This document shows positions 28,264 to 36,767 of a stretch of DNA of 64,000 bases, piece after piece. The first letter of the stretch is position 1, and each line of letters starts with the position of its first letter. The stretch covers positions 2,046,001-2,110,000 of the forward strand of contig NZ_CP108538.1 in the NCBI RefSeq assembly GCF_035994185.1, written 5' to 3'. The notes under the pieces are model-generated. The model worked only from the letters and a program-made list of their open reading frames with translations, searched no databases and was not told the DNA's origin. Source of the DNA: Streptomyces sp. NBC_01217 (GTDB lineage Bacteria > Actinomycetota > Actinomycetes > Streptomycetales > Streptomycetaceae). The translations under genes and the position numbers were made by a program.

Positions 28264-28862
28264 TGCCGCAGGGACAGCCGACCACCGTTCCGGACGACGG
28301 GCTCACCACCCGTCAGCGCCGCAATCGTCCGCTGCTGGTGGTGCATACCGGCATCGGCAAGGGGAAGTCGACGGCGGCCTTCGGGCTCGCGTTGCGCGCC
28401 TGGAATCAGGGGTGGCCCATCGGTGTCTTCCAGTTCGTCAAGTCGGCGAAGTGGAAGGTCGGCGAGGAGAACGCGCTGAAGGTCCTCGGGGCGAGCGGCG
28501 AGGGCGGGTCCGTCGCCTGGCACAAGATGGGCGAGGGCTGGTCGTGGGTGCAGCGCGACAGGCAGCTGAACAACGAGGAGGCGGCGCGCGAGGGCTGGGA
28601 GCAGGTCAAGCGCGACCTGGCCGCCGAGACGTACCGGTTGTACGTCCTCGACGAGTTCGCGTACCCGATGCACTGGGGGTGGGTCGACACCGGCGAGGTG
28701 ATCGAGGTGCTGCGGAGCCGGCCCGGTACGCAGCATGTGGTCGTCACCGGGCGCAACGCGCCTCGGGAGCTGGTGGAGGCCGCCGATCTGGTGACCGACA
28801 TGTCGAAGGTCAAGCACCCGATGGATGCCGGTCAGAAGGGCCAGCGGGGCATCGAATGGTGA
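28263..28862 (+). CDS. cobO: Corrinoid adenosyltransferase CobO (BtuR type)
   Basis: The 199-residue product transfers the adenosyl group of ATP to Co(I) corrinoids. It has the P-loop GIGKGKST at residues 30-37, FQFVKSAKWKVGEENAL, a WSWVQRDR segment, VLDEFAYPMHWGW, and VTGRNAPRELVEAADLVTDM. The length is normal. The start overlaps the previous stop by one base (TAATG), so translation is coupled. Confidence 0.95.
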   Translation: MPQGQPTTVPDDGLTTRQRRNRPLLVVHTGIGKGKSTAAFGLALRAWNQGWPIGVFQFVKSAKWKVGEENALKVLGASGEGGSVAWHKMGEGWSWVQRDRQLNNEEAAREGWEQVKRDLAAETYRLYVLDEFAYPMHWGWVDTGEVIEVLRSRPGTQHVVVTGRNAPRELVEAADLVTDMSKVKHPMDAGQKGQRGIEW

Positions 28863-28872
28863 GGGGCCCGCG

Positions 28873-30267
28873 GTGAACGTTCCGCGTCTGGTGATCGCCG
28901 CGCCCTCGTCGGGGAGCGGCAAGACGACCGTGGCCACTGGGCTGATGGCGGCCTTCGCGGGGCGGGGGCTTGCCGTGTCCGCGCACAAGGTGGGGCCCGA
29001 CTACATCGATCCCGGGTATCACACGCTGGCCACGGGACGGCCCGGGCGCAATCTCGACGCGTACATGTGCGGGCCCGAGCTGATCGCCCCGCTGTTCGCG
29101 CACGGGGCGCGCGGCTGCGATCTGGCGGTGGTCGAGGGAGTGATGGGGCTGTACGACGGGGCGTCGGGGCGGGGCGAGCTGGGTTCGACCGCGCAGGTCG
29201 CGAAGCTGCTGCGGGCGCCTGTGGTGCTGGTGGTCGACGCGTCGTCGCAGTCGCGGTCCGTGGCGGCGCTGGTGCACGGTTTCGCCTCGTGGGATCCGCA
29301 GGTGCGGATCGGCGGGGTGATCCTGAACAAGGTCGGCTCCCAGCGCCACGAGGCGCTGCTGCGGGAGGCGTTGGACGAGTCCGGGGTGCCGGTGCTGGGG
29401 GTGTTGGGGCGGGCCGGGCAGCTGGCTGTTCCGTCGCGGCATCTGGGGCTGGTGCCGGTGGCCGAGCGGCGGGGCGATGCGGTGGCCGCTGTCGCGGCGA
29501 TGGCGGATCGGGTGCGGGCGGGGTGTGACCTGGACGCGGTCATGGCGTTGGCGCGGTCTGCGCCCGCGGTGCCGGGTGAGGCGTGGGACGCGGTGGAGGC
29601 GGTGGGCGGTGTGGGGGGCCGCGACCGGGACTGCGCCGTGGATCCCGGTCCTCGGACGCCGGACGGGCTGAATGTGGTGGCCGTCGCGGCCGGGGCCGCG
29701 TTCACGTTCTCCTATGCCGAGCACGGCGAGCTGCTGGCCGCTGCCGGAGCCGATGTCGTGCCGTTCGATCCGTTGCGGGACGAGGCGTTGCCCGAGGGCG
29801 CTCGGGGGCTGGTCATCGGTGGCGGGTTTCCGGAGGTGTACGCCTCGGAGCTGTCCGCCAACGCGGCGCTGCGCAAGGCCGTTGTCGAGCTGGTGGAATC
29901 CCGGGCTCCGGTGGCCGCCGAGTGTGCGGGGCTGCTGTATCTGGCGCGTTCGCTCGACGGGCTGGCGATGTGCGGGGTGCTCGATGCCGAGGCGCGGATG
30001 TCCGAGCGGCTGACGCTCGGCTACCGGGAGGCCGTGGCGGTCTGCGACAGCGTGCTGGCGGCGCCCGGGACGCGGGTGCGCGGGCACGAGTTCCACCGGA
30101 CCGTGCTGGAGCCGGGTGCCGGGGCCGAACCGGCGTGGGGCCTGCATCAGCCGGAACGGCGGGTGGAGGGGTTCGTACAGCAGGGCGTGCACGCGAGTTA
30201 TCTGCATACGCACTGGGCCTCGGCGCCCGGTATGGCCCGCCGATTCGTTGAAAGGTGCAAGGGATGA
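28873..30267 (+). CDS. cobB: Hydrogenobyrinic/cobyrinic acid a,c-diamide synthase CobB
   Basis: The 464-residue product amidates side chains a and c of the ring. It has an ATP-binding P-loop SSGSGKTT at residues 12-19, DYIDPGYH and GVMGLYDG stretches, and a glutamine amidotransferase domain with Cys351 in AECAGLLYL and GYREA...RVRGHEFHRT. The GTG at 28873 follows GAGGGG. The frame extends upstream into cobO, but residues there are not family-like. Its 3' end overlaps cobI by 4 bp. Confidence 0.94.
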   Translation: MNVPRLVIAAPSSGSGKTTVATGLMAAFAGRGLAVSAHKVGPDYIDPGYHTLATGRPGRNLDAYMCGPELIAPLFAHGARGCDLAVVEGVMGLYDGASGRGELGSTAQVAKLLRAPVVLVVDASSQSRSVAALVHGFASWDPQVRIGGVILNKVGSQRHEALLREALDESGVPVLGVLGRAGQLAVPSRHLGLVPVAERRGDAVAAVAAMADRVRAGCDLDAVMALARSAPAVPGEAWDAVEAVGGVGGRDRDCAVDPGPRTPDGLNVVAVAAGAAFTFSYAEHGELLAAAGADVVPFDPLRDEALPEGARGLVIGGGFPEVYASELSANAALRKAVVELVESRAPVAAECAGLLYLARSLDGLAMCGVLDAEARMSERLTLGYREAVAVCDSVLAAPGTRVRGHEFHRTVLEPGAGAEPAWGLHQPERRVEGFVQQGVHASYLHTHWASAPGMARRFVERCKG

Positions 30268-31010
30268 ACCACGGTCACGGTACGAGCAGGCTGGTCGGCG
30301 TCGGCGTCGGGCCCGGTGATCCGGAGCTGGTGACCGTCAAGGGTGTGAACGCGCTGCGTGATGCCGAAGTCGTCGTGGTGCCGGTGATGGACACCGGTGA
30401 GCGGGGGCGGGCCGAGGCGACCGTGCTGCACTACGTGGCGGCCGAGAAGGTCGTACGGGTGGTGTTCGCGCTCAATGAGCGGACGGACCGGGCACGCCGG
30501 GAGGCGGCGTGGGACGCGGCGGGTGAGCGGGTCGCGGAGCTGCTGCGTACGCATGGTTCGGTGGCGTTCGCGACGATCGGCGACCCCAATGTGTACTCGA
30601 CGTTCACCTATCTCGCGCACACGATAGAAGAGCTGCTGCCGGGGACGGCCGTGGAGACCGTGCCGGGGATCACGGCCATGCAGGATCTGGCCGCGCGCAG
30701 CGGTGCGGTGCTGACGGAGGGCACGGAGCCGTTGACGCTGGTGCCGGTGACCGCCGGGGCCGCGGTGCTGAAGCAGGCCCTCGAAGGGCCCGGGACGGTC
30801 GTCGCGTACAAGTTCGGGCGGCTGGCCGCGGAGGTGGCCACGGCGCTGCGTGAGACGGGGCGTACCGAGGACGCGGTGTGGGGTTCGGCGCTGGGGCTGC
30901 CCGAGGAGTCGATCCGGCCGGCGGCGGAGCTGGCCGGGGGGCCGTTGCCGTATCTGTCGACGCTGATCGCGCCCGCGCCGCGCGACGGCGGGCGGGGCGG
31001 GAAATTGTGA
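30264..31010 (+). CDS. cobI: Precorrin-2 C20-methyltransferase CobI
   Basis: The 248-residue product belongs to the tetrapyrrole methylase family: GVGVGPGDPELVTVKG near residue 12, a FATIGDPNVYSTFTYL S-adenosylmethionine-binding segment and PGITAMQDLAARS. It methylates C20 of precorrin-2. The ATG at 30264 overlaps the cobB stop (ATGA). It is the last plus-strand gene before the opposing ZIP gene, so the first cob transcript probably ends here. Confidence 0.9.
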   Translation: MNHGHGTSRLVGVGVGPGDPELVTVKGVNALRDAEVVVVPVMDTGERGRAEATVLHYVAAEKVVRVVFALNERTDRARREAAWDAAGERVAELLRTHGSVAFATIGDPNVYSTFTYLAHTIEELLPGTAVETVPGITAMQDLAARSGAVLTEGTEPLTLVPVTAGAAVLKQALEGPGTVVAYKFGRLAAEVATALRETGRTEDAVWGSALGLPEESIRPAAELAGGPLPYLSTLIAPAPRDGGRGGKL

Positions 31011-31033
31011 GGCGCCCGGGTGCGGCGCGGTGG

Positions 31034-31756
31034 TCAGTCCGCGATGCCCACCACGAGCCAGATGAAGCCCACGCCGGCCACCGTGCACAGCAGTGTGGAG
31101 TGGGCCGGGTGTTCGTGGTGCGCCTCGGGGAGGATCTCGGCGGCGGCGAGGTAGAGCAGCGCGCCGCCGAAGAAGCCGAGGTAGCAGCCGAGCGGTTCCT
31201 CCGGAAGGGTGAACAGCAGCGTCGTCGCCGCGCCCAGGATCGGTGCGATGGCGTCCGCGAAGAGCATGAACATGGCCTTGCGGCGGGCGTTTCCGTACAG
31301 GCTGGTGATCGTGTAGGTGTTGAAGCCGTCGGCGAAGTCGTGCGTGATGACGGCGAGGGCCACGGCGGCTCCCATGCCGGCGCTCACCTGGAAGGCCGCG
31401 CCGAGCGCGACGCCGTCCATCAGGCTGTGGCCGACCATCGCCGCCGCTGCCGTGAGTCCGACCTGCGGCACCCGCTCCTCGCCCGCACCGTGTGCCGCCC
31501 GGCTGACGGCGAGCACTCGCTCCACCAGGTGGGCGACGAGGAAGCCGCCCACGAACAGCAGCAGGCCCGCCGGGACGCCGAAGACGGGGTCGCCCGCGGT
31601 GTCGATCGCTTCCGGCAGCAGGTCCAGGCCGACCACGCCGAGCATCAGTCCGCCGGCGAATCCGAGCACCAGGTGGCGGCGGTCGGTGACGCGCTGGGCC
31701 ACCCAGCCGCCGGCCAGGGTCATCAGGAACGCGCCGAGCGCGACGAACACCGCCAT
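31034..31756 (-). CDS. ZIP-family metal transporter
   Basis: The 240-residue product has about eight membrane helices. The ZIP metal-site helices are AMVGHSLMDGVALG (HS..DG) and VITHDFADGFNTY (HD.ADG), the usual TM4/TM5 signatures. A short histidine cluster EAHHEHPAH lies near the end of the last helices. ZIP proteins import Zn2+, Fe2+, Mn2+ or sometimes Co2+. Its place between cobI and cobM raises the idea of cobalt supply, but the gene is on the opposite strand and this is only inference. Confidence 0.9.
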   Translation of the reverse strand: MAVFVALGAFLMTLAGGWVAQRVTDRRHLVLGFAGGLMLGVVGLDLLPEAIDTAGDPVFGVPAGLLLFVGGFLVAHLVERVLAVSRAAHGAGEERVPQVGLTAAAAMVGHSLMDGVALGAAFQVSAGMGAAVALAVITHDFADGFNTYTITSLYGNARRKAMFMLFADAIAPILGAATTLLFTLPEEPLGCYLGFFGGALLYLAAAEILPEAHHEHPAHSTLLCTVAGVGFIWLVVGIAD

Positions 31757-31860
31757 GCGCTCTTGCTAGCCGATTGACCCCGGTGCGCGCATCTCACCGC
31801 GCCCTGCCGCCCGCCCGTCCTTCTGTTCAGTTTTTCCGTTTTCCGAAAGGACCCCGTCCC

Positions 31861-32709
31861 ATGTCCGAAGCAGTCGACGCAGCCGGCGCGGTCGCCGCGC
31901 CCACCCACGGCAAAGTGACGTTCGTCGGTGCCGGCCCCGGCGCCGCCGATCTGCTGACCTTCCGGGCGGCACGGGCCATCGCGGATGCCGATGTCGTCAT
32001 CTGGGCGGCGAGCCTGGTGCAGGAGGAGGTGCTGGAGCATGCCCGGGAGGGCGCGGAGATCCTCGATTCGGCGCAGATGTCGCTGGAGCAGGTCGTCGCC
32101 GTGTACGAGCGCGCGGCCGCGGAGGGGCTGAGGGTGGCCCGTATCCACTCCGGCGATCCGGCGCTGTGGGGCGGCACGCAGGAGCAGGTCGACCGGTGTG
32201 CCGGGCTGGGGGTCGCGGTCGAGATCGTGCCGGGGGTGTCGTCGTTCTCGGCGGTCGCGGCGATCGCACAGCGGGAGCTGACGATTCCGGAGGTCGCGCA
32301 GTCCGTGATCCTGACCCGTCTCGGTGGCGGCAAGACGCCGATGCCGCCGGGCGAGGAGGTACGGGAGTTCGCGCGCCACGGCACGACGATGGCGCTGTTC
32401 CTGTCGGCGGCGCGGTCCGGGCAGCTCACCCAGGAGCTGCTGGAGGGCGGCTATCCGACGTCGACGCCGGTCGTGATCGCGTACCAGGCGACCTGGCCGC
32501 AGGAGCTGATCCTGCACTGCACGATCGGGACCCTGGAGGAGACGGTCAAGGAACACAGGCTCTGGAAGCACACGCTCTTCCTGGTCGGCCCGGCGCTCTC
32601 GGCCTCGGGGACGCGTTCGCACCTCTACCACCCGGGGCACTTCCACGGTTTCCGCAAGGCCGACAGGGCGGCGCGGGCCCAGCTGCGCGCCCAGCGGTCC
32701 GGCTCGTGA
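31861..32709 (+). CDS. cobM: Precorrin-4 C11-methyltransferase CobM
   Basis: The 282-residue product is a tetrapyrrole methylase with VTFVGAGPGAADLLTFRAA, ARIHSGDPALWGGTQEQ and EIVPGVSSFSAVAA. It methylates C11 in the ring-contraction branch. Length slightly exceeds the family norm because of an alanine-rich N-terminus and a basic C-terminal tail (FRKADRAARAQLRAQRSG). ATG at 31861 follows GAAAGGAC. It starts the second plus-strand cob group; the 104-bp gap with the divergent ZIP gene must hold both promoters. Confidence 0.92.
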   Translation: MSEAVDAAGAVAAPTHGKVTFVGAGPGAADLLTFRAARAIADADVVIWAASLVQEEVLEHAREGAEILDSAQMSLEQVVAVYERAAAEGLRVARIHSGDPALWGGTQEQVDRCAGLGVAVEIVPGVSSFSAVAAIAQRELTIPEVAQSVILTRLGGGKTPMPPGEEVREFARHGTTMALFLSAARSGQLTQELLEGGYPTSTPVVIAYQATWPQELILHCTIGTLEETVKEHRLWKHTLFLVGPALSASGTRSHLYHPGHFHGFRKADRAARAQLRAQRSGS

Positions 32710-32821
32710 TCCGGGTCGTCGGTACGGGGACGGGCGCGCCGTTCGCCCCCGGGGTCCGGGCGGCCCTCTTTCTGCTGTGGGGCACTCGCCCTGCAATCCG
32801 TGCAAGCGAAGGAGTAACCCA

Positions 32822-34546
32822 GTGATCGGCCTGATCTCCGCCACGGCGGCGGGCGCCGTGGCCCGCGACCGGCTGGCCGCGGCCTGGCCCGACCGTACGG
32901 CGGTCTACGAGGGACCGGTGCGCGAGGCCGTGCAGCGGGCGTTCGCCGAGTGCGAGCAGCTGGTGTGCTTCCTGGCGACGGGGGCAACGGTACGGCTGCT
33001 CGCGCCGCTGCTGTCGGACAAGGTCTCGGACCCGGGTGTCGTCTGTGTCGACGAGGCGGGCCGCCATGCGGTGGCGCTGCTCGGCGGGCACGGTGGCGGG
33101 GCGAACGCGCTGGCCGGGGCGGTCGGTGAGGTGCTGGGCGCGGCGCCGGTCGTGACGACGGCGACGGACGCGGCGGGGGTGGTGGGTCTCGACATGCTGG
33201 GGCTGCCCGTGGAGGGCGATGTGGCGGGGGTGTCGCGCGCGATGCTCGACGGGGCGCCGGTGGAGCTGCGGGCGGACGCGGTGTGGCCGTTGGCTCCGTT
33301 GCCGCCGAATGTCTCCCGCGGCGCGAAGGGCCCGGCGGTACTGCATGTCACCGACCGGATCGTGGAACTCGGGGCGAAGGCCGTGGTGTTGCGGCCCGTC
33401 TCGCTCGCCGTCGGGGTCGGTGCGTCCAGGGGCGCGCCGGTCGAGGAGGTCGTCGGGCTGATCCGGGACACCCTGCGCGAGGCCGGGCTGTCGCCCTTGA
33501 GCATCGCGGAGTTGGTGACGGTGGAGGCGAAGGCGGACGAGCCCGGGATCGTCGCCGCGGCCGCGCGGCTCGGCGTGCCGCTGCGGGCGTACGCCGCCGA
33601 GGATCTGGCCCGTATCGAGGTGCCCAACCCGTCCGCCGCGCCGCTCGCCGCCGTCAAAACCCCCTCCGTCGCGGAGGCCGCCGCGCTCGCCTCAGGGGGC
33701 GAACTCCTCGTACCGAAGCGGAAGTCGGCGCCTGATGGGCGGGCCGCGATGGCGACGTGCGCGGTGGTGCGCCGTGCGCCGCGCGGGCGGCTGGCCGTCG
33801 TCGGTCTCGGTCCGGGGGCGCGCGATCTGCTGACCCCGCGGGCCCGCGAGGAACTGCGGCGGGCCTCGGTGCTGGTCGGGCTCGATCAGTACGTCGACCA
33901 GATCAGGGACCTGCTGCGGCCCGGCACCACGATTCTGGAGTCGGGGCTCGGCGCCGAGGAGGCGCGGGCCCGTACGGCGGTCGCCGAGGCGCGCAAGGGG
34001 CATGCGGTGGCGCTGATCGGCAGCGGTGACGCGGGGGTGTACGCGATGGCCTCGCCCGCGCTCGCCGAGGCGGGCGCCGACATCGATGTGGTGGGTGTGC
34101 CGGGAGTGACGGCCGCGCTGGCGGCCGCCGCGATCCTGGGCGCCCCGCTGGGCCACGACCATGTGTCGATCAGCCTCTCCGATCTGCACACCCCGTGGGA
34201 GGTCATCGAGCGCCGGGTACGGGCGGCGGCCGAGGCGGACATCATCGTGACGTTCTACAACCCGCGCAGCCGGGGCCGCGACTGGCAGCTCCCGAAGGCC
34301 CTGTCGATCCTGGCCGAGCACCGGGAACCGGCCACTCCGGTCGGTGTCGTACGCAATGCCTCGCGCCCCGACGAGAGCAGCCGGGTGACCTCGCTCGCCG
34401 GTCTGGACCCGGCGACGGTGGACATGATGACGGTCGTGACGGTCGGCAACACGGCCACCCGGGAGATCGCGGGCCGCATGGTGACACCGCGCGGCTACCG
34501 CTGGCAGTCGGCCACGACGGCCCCGGCCGTGGGCGGACCGCGGTGA
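32822..34546 (+). CDS. cobJ: CbiG-CobJ fusion: precorrin-3B C17-methyltransferase with CbiG domain
   Basis: The 574-residue product has a CbiG part (residues about 1-310: FLATGATVRLLAPLL and GGHGGGANALAGAVGEVLG in the N-terminal half, VGVGASRGAPVEEV in the C-terminal half) and a CobJ/CbiH methylase part (from about 322: VVGLGPGARDLLTPRA, GSGDAGVYAMASPA, FYNPRSRGRDWQLPKA). CbiG opens the delta-lactone and CobJ/CbiH contracts the ring. The start is GTG with AAGGAG at 32808-32813. The fusion is known in actinomycetes. Confidence 0.93.
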   Translation: MIGLISATAAGAVARDRLAAAWPDRTAVYEGPVREAVQRAFAECEQLVCFLATGATVRLLAPLLSDKVSDPGVVCVDEAGRHAVALLGGHGGGANALAGAVGEVLGAAPVVTTATDAAGVVGLDMLGLPVEGDVAGVSRAMLDGAPVELRADAVWPLAPLPPNVSRGAKGPAVLHVTDRIVELGAKAVVLRPVSLAVGVGASRGAPVEEVVGLIRDTLREAGLSPLSIAELVTVEAKADEPGIVAAAARLGVPLRAYAAEDLARIEVPNPSAAPLAAVKTPSVAEAAALASGGELLVPKRKSAPDGRAAMATCAVVRRAPRGRLAVVGLGPGARDLLTPRAREELRRASVLVGLDQYVDQIRDLLRPGTTILESGLGAEEARARTAVAEARKGHAVALIGSGDAGVYAMASPALAEAGADIDVVGVPGVTAALAAAAILGAPLGHDHVSISLSDLHTPWEVIERRVRAAAEADIIVTFYNPRSRGRDWQLPKALSILAEHREPATPVGVVRNASRPDESSRVTSLAGLDPATVDMMTVVTVGNTATREIAGRMVTPRGYRWQSATTAPAVGGPR

Positions 34547-34634
34547 GCCGGCCCCGGCCGTCTCGGAGCGGATGACCTGCCGCTCCCGAAGCCCCGAAGC
34601 CCTCTCGCCCCACACACGAACACGAGGAGAACCT

Positions 34635-35543
34635 GTGACCACCGCGTCCACCCAGCCCGCACTGCTCATCGCCGGCCACGGCACCAGGGACGAGGGCGGG
34701 GCCGCCGCCTTCCGTGACTTCGTGGCTGAGCTGGGCAGACGCCACCCGGGGCTGCCCGTCGCGGGCGGCTTCATCGAACTGTCCCCGCCGCCGCTCGGCG
34801 ACGCCGTGACCGGGCTGGTCGAGCGCGGTGTCGAGCGCTTCGCCGCCGTGCCGCTGATGCTGGTGTCGGCCGGGCACGCCAAGGGGGACATTCCGGCGGC
34901 GCTGGCCCGTGAGAAGGAGCGCCACCCCGGCATCTCGTACACCTACGGCCGTCCGCTCGGCCCGCACCCGGCGCTGCTGAAGGTGCTGGAGCGCCGGGTC
35001 GACGCGGTGCTGGGCGACACCGACCGGTCCGAGGTGACGGTACTGCTGGTCGGACGCGGTTCGACCGACCCGGACGCCAACGCCGAGGTGTACAAGGCGG
35101 CGCGGCTGTTCTGGGAGGGCCGTGATTACGCGGGGGTGGAGACGGCGTTCGTCTCGCTCGCGGCGCCGAACGTACCGGCCGGTCTTGACCGTTGCGTGAA
35201 ACTGGGTGCCGGGCGCATAGTCGTTCTGCCGTACTTCCTCTTCACCGGCATCCTGCCGGACCGGGTGCGTCATCAGACCGAGGAGTGGGCCGCCGCCCAC
35301 CCGGAGCTCGATGTCCGCCCGGCCGAGGTCATCGGTGGTGCCGAGGAACTGTACGACCTGGTCATGGAGCGCTACCGGGAGGCCGTCAGGGGCGATCTGC
35401 GGATGAACTGCGACTCATGCGTGTACCGGATCTCGCTGCCCGGCTTCGAGGACAAGGTGGGGCTGCCCCAGCAGCCGCACTTCCACCCCGACGACGACGG
35501 CCATCACCACCACCCCCACGGCGGTCATGCACACTCACATTGA
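34635..35543 (+). CDS. cbiX: CbiX-type sirohydrochlorin chelatase family protein with His-rich tail
   Basis: The 302-residue product has two CbiX halves. The catalytic histidine region LLIAGHGTRDEGG is at the N-terminus and a second half starts VTVLLVGRGSTDPDAN. Near the C-terminus an MNCDSC (residues 257-262) matches the MXCXXC iron-sulfur motif of large CbiX proteins, and the last 16 residues are rich in histidine (HHHHPHGGHAHSH). These features suggest cobalt or iron handling. GTG at 34635 follows CGAGGAGAA. The 3' end overlaps the CobC-like gene by 17 bp. Confidence 0.9.
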   Translation: MTTASTQPALLIAGHGTRDEGGAAAFRDFVAELGRRHPGLPVAGGFIELSPPPLGDAVTGLVERGVERFAAVPLMLVSAGHAKGDIPAALAREKERHPGISYTYGRPLGPHPALLKVLERRVDAVLGDTDRSEVTVLLVGRGSTDPDANAEVYKAARLFWEGRDYAGVETAFVSLAAPNVPAGLDRCVKLGAGRIVVLPYFLFTGILPDRVRHQTEEWAAAHPELDVRPAEVIGGAEELYDLVMERYREAVRGDLRMNCDSCVYRISLPGFEDKVGLPQQPHFHPDDDGHHHHPHGGHAHSH

Positions 35544-36621
35544 AAGACCCGGCGCAACTGGCGCGGGCACGCACGATCTGCGGCACCACGGTGACGCGGA
35601 AGTACGGGAACGGGGCCGGGATCTGACCGATCTCGCCGTCAACGTACGGGCCGGCACTCCCCCGGCCTGGCTGAAGGCGCGGATCGCCGCGTCGCTGGAC
35701 ACGCTCGCCGCGTACCCGGACGGCCGTCCGGCGCGGGCGGCGGTCGCGGCACGGCACGGGCTGCCGGTGGAGCGCGTACTGCTGACGGCGGGTGCGGCGG
35801 AGGCGTTCGTGCTGATCGCACGGGCGCTGCCGGCCTGCCGTCCGGTCGTGATCCATCCGCAGTTCACCGAGCCGGAGTCGGCGCTGCGCGCGGCCGGACA
35901 CGAGGTGCGCCGGGTGCTGCTGCGGGCCGGGGACGGTTTCCGGCTGGACCCGGCGGCCGTGCCCGAGGACGCGGATCTGGTGGTGGTCGGCAATCCGACC
36001 AACCCCACGTCGGTCCTGCATCCGGCGGCCGTGCTGGAGCAACTGGCGCGCCCTGGGCGGACGCTGGTGGTCGACGAGGCGTTCATGGACGCGATACCGG
36101 GCGAGCGCGAGGCGCTGTGCGGGCGTACGGACGTCCCCGGGCTCGTCGTGCTGCGCAGCCTCACCAAGACCTGGGGGCTCGCGGGACTGCGGATCGGTTA
36201 TGTGCTCGCCGCACCGGAGGCCATCCGCGCGCTGGAGGAGGCACAGCCGCTGTGGCCGGTGTCGTCCCCGGCGCTGGCGGCGGCGGAGGCGTGCATGGAG
36301 CCGCGGGCGCTGGCCGAGGCGGCTGCGGCGGCGGAGCGGATCGCGGTGGACCGGGCCCATCTGGTGGCAGGGCTGCGGGAGTTCACCGAGGTGCGGGTGG
36401 CGGAGCCGGCCGAGGGGTCGTTCGTCCTGGTGCGGATGGAAGGGGCCGCCGAGGTACGGGAGCGGTTGCGGGCGCTCGGGTTCGCGGCGCGGCGCGGAGA
36501 TACGTTTCCGGGGCTCGGTCCGCAGTGGCTGCGGCTGGCGGTGCGCGACCGTGCGACGACCAACCGCTTTCTGCAGGCGTTCGACCAGGCGCTGCAGACG
36601 CTGACCGCGGTCACACGCTGA
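35527..36621 (+). CDS. cobC: Threonine-phosphate decarboxylase-like PLP protein (CobC family, Rv2231c type)
   Basis: The 364-residue product is a fold-type I aminotransferase relative. The PLP lysine is K214 in SLTKTWGLAGLRIGYV, and NPTNPTSVLHP and VVDEAFMDAIPGE are family motifs. In the cob cluster it most likely makes aminopropanol phosphate from threonine phosphate for CobD. A histidinol-phosphate aminotransferase role is less likely. The start lies inside the His-tail codons of cbiX. The glycine-serine lead residues to about 30 are not conserved. Confidence 0.88.
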   Translation: MHTHIERPGATGAGTHDLRHHGDAEVRERGRDLTDLAVNVRAGTPPAWLKARIAASLDTLAAYPDGRPARAAVAARHGLPVERVLLTAGAAEAFVLIARALPACRPVVIHPQFTEPESALRAAGHEVRRVLLRAGDGFRLDPAAVPEDADLVVVGNPTNPTSVLHPAAVLEQLARPGRTLVVDEAFMDAIPGEREALCGRTDVPGLVVLRSLTKTWGLAGLRIGYVLAAPEAIRALEEAQPLWPVSSPALAAAEACMEPRALAEAAAAAERIAVDRAHLVAGLREFTEVRVAEPAEGSFVLVRMEGAAEVRERLRALGFAARRGDTFPGLGPQWLRLAVRDRATTNRFLQAFDQALQTLTAVTR

Positions 36622-36632
36622 CGGGACAGCCG

Positions 36633-36677
36633 CGTTCGGCGCGTTCAGTGCGTTCGGTACGTTCACCGCGTTCGGTG
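36633..36677. repeat. 9-bp tandem repeat (5 copies)
   Basis: Five direct copies with consensus CGTTCGGTG (CGTTCGGCG, CGTTCAGTG, CGTTCGGTA, CGTTCACCG, CGTTCGGTG) directly follow the CobC-like gene. The rest of the 146-bp gap before the opposing secreted-protein gene shows no gene. Confidence 0.8.
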
Positions 36678-36767
36678 GCGCGCCGACGGGGAGCGGCGTT
36701 CCCGTTACTCGAACACCGCTCCCCGCTCCCCTCCTGGCTCTGCCTGCCCCCCTCGGGCCTTGAGGGG

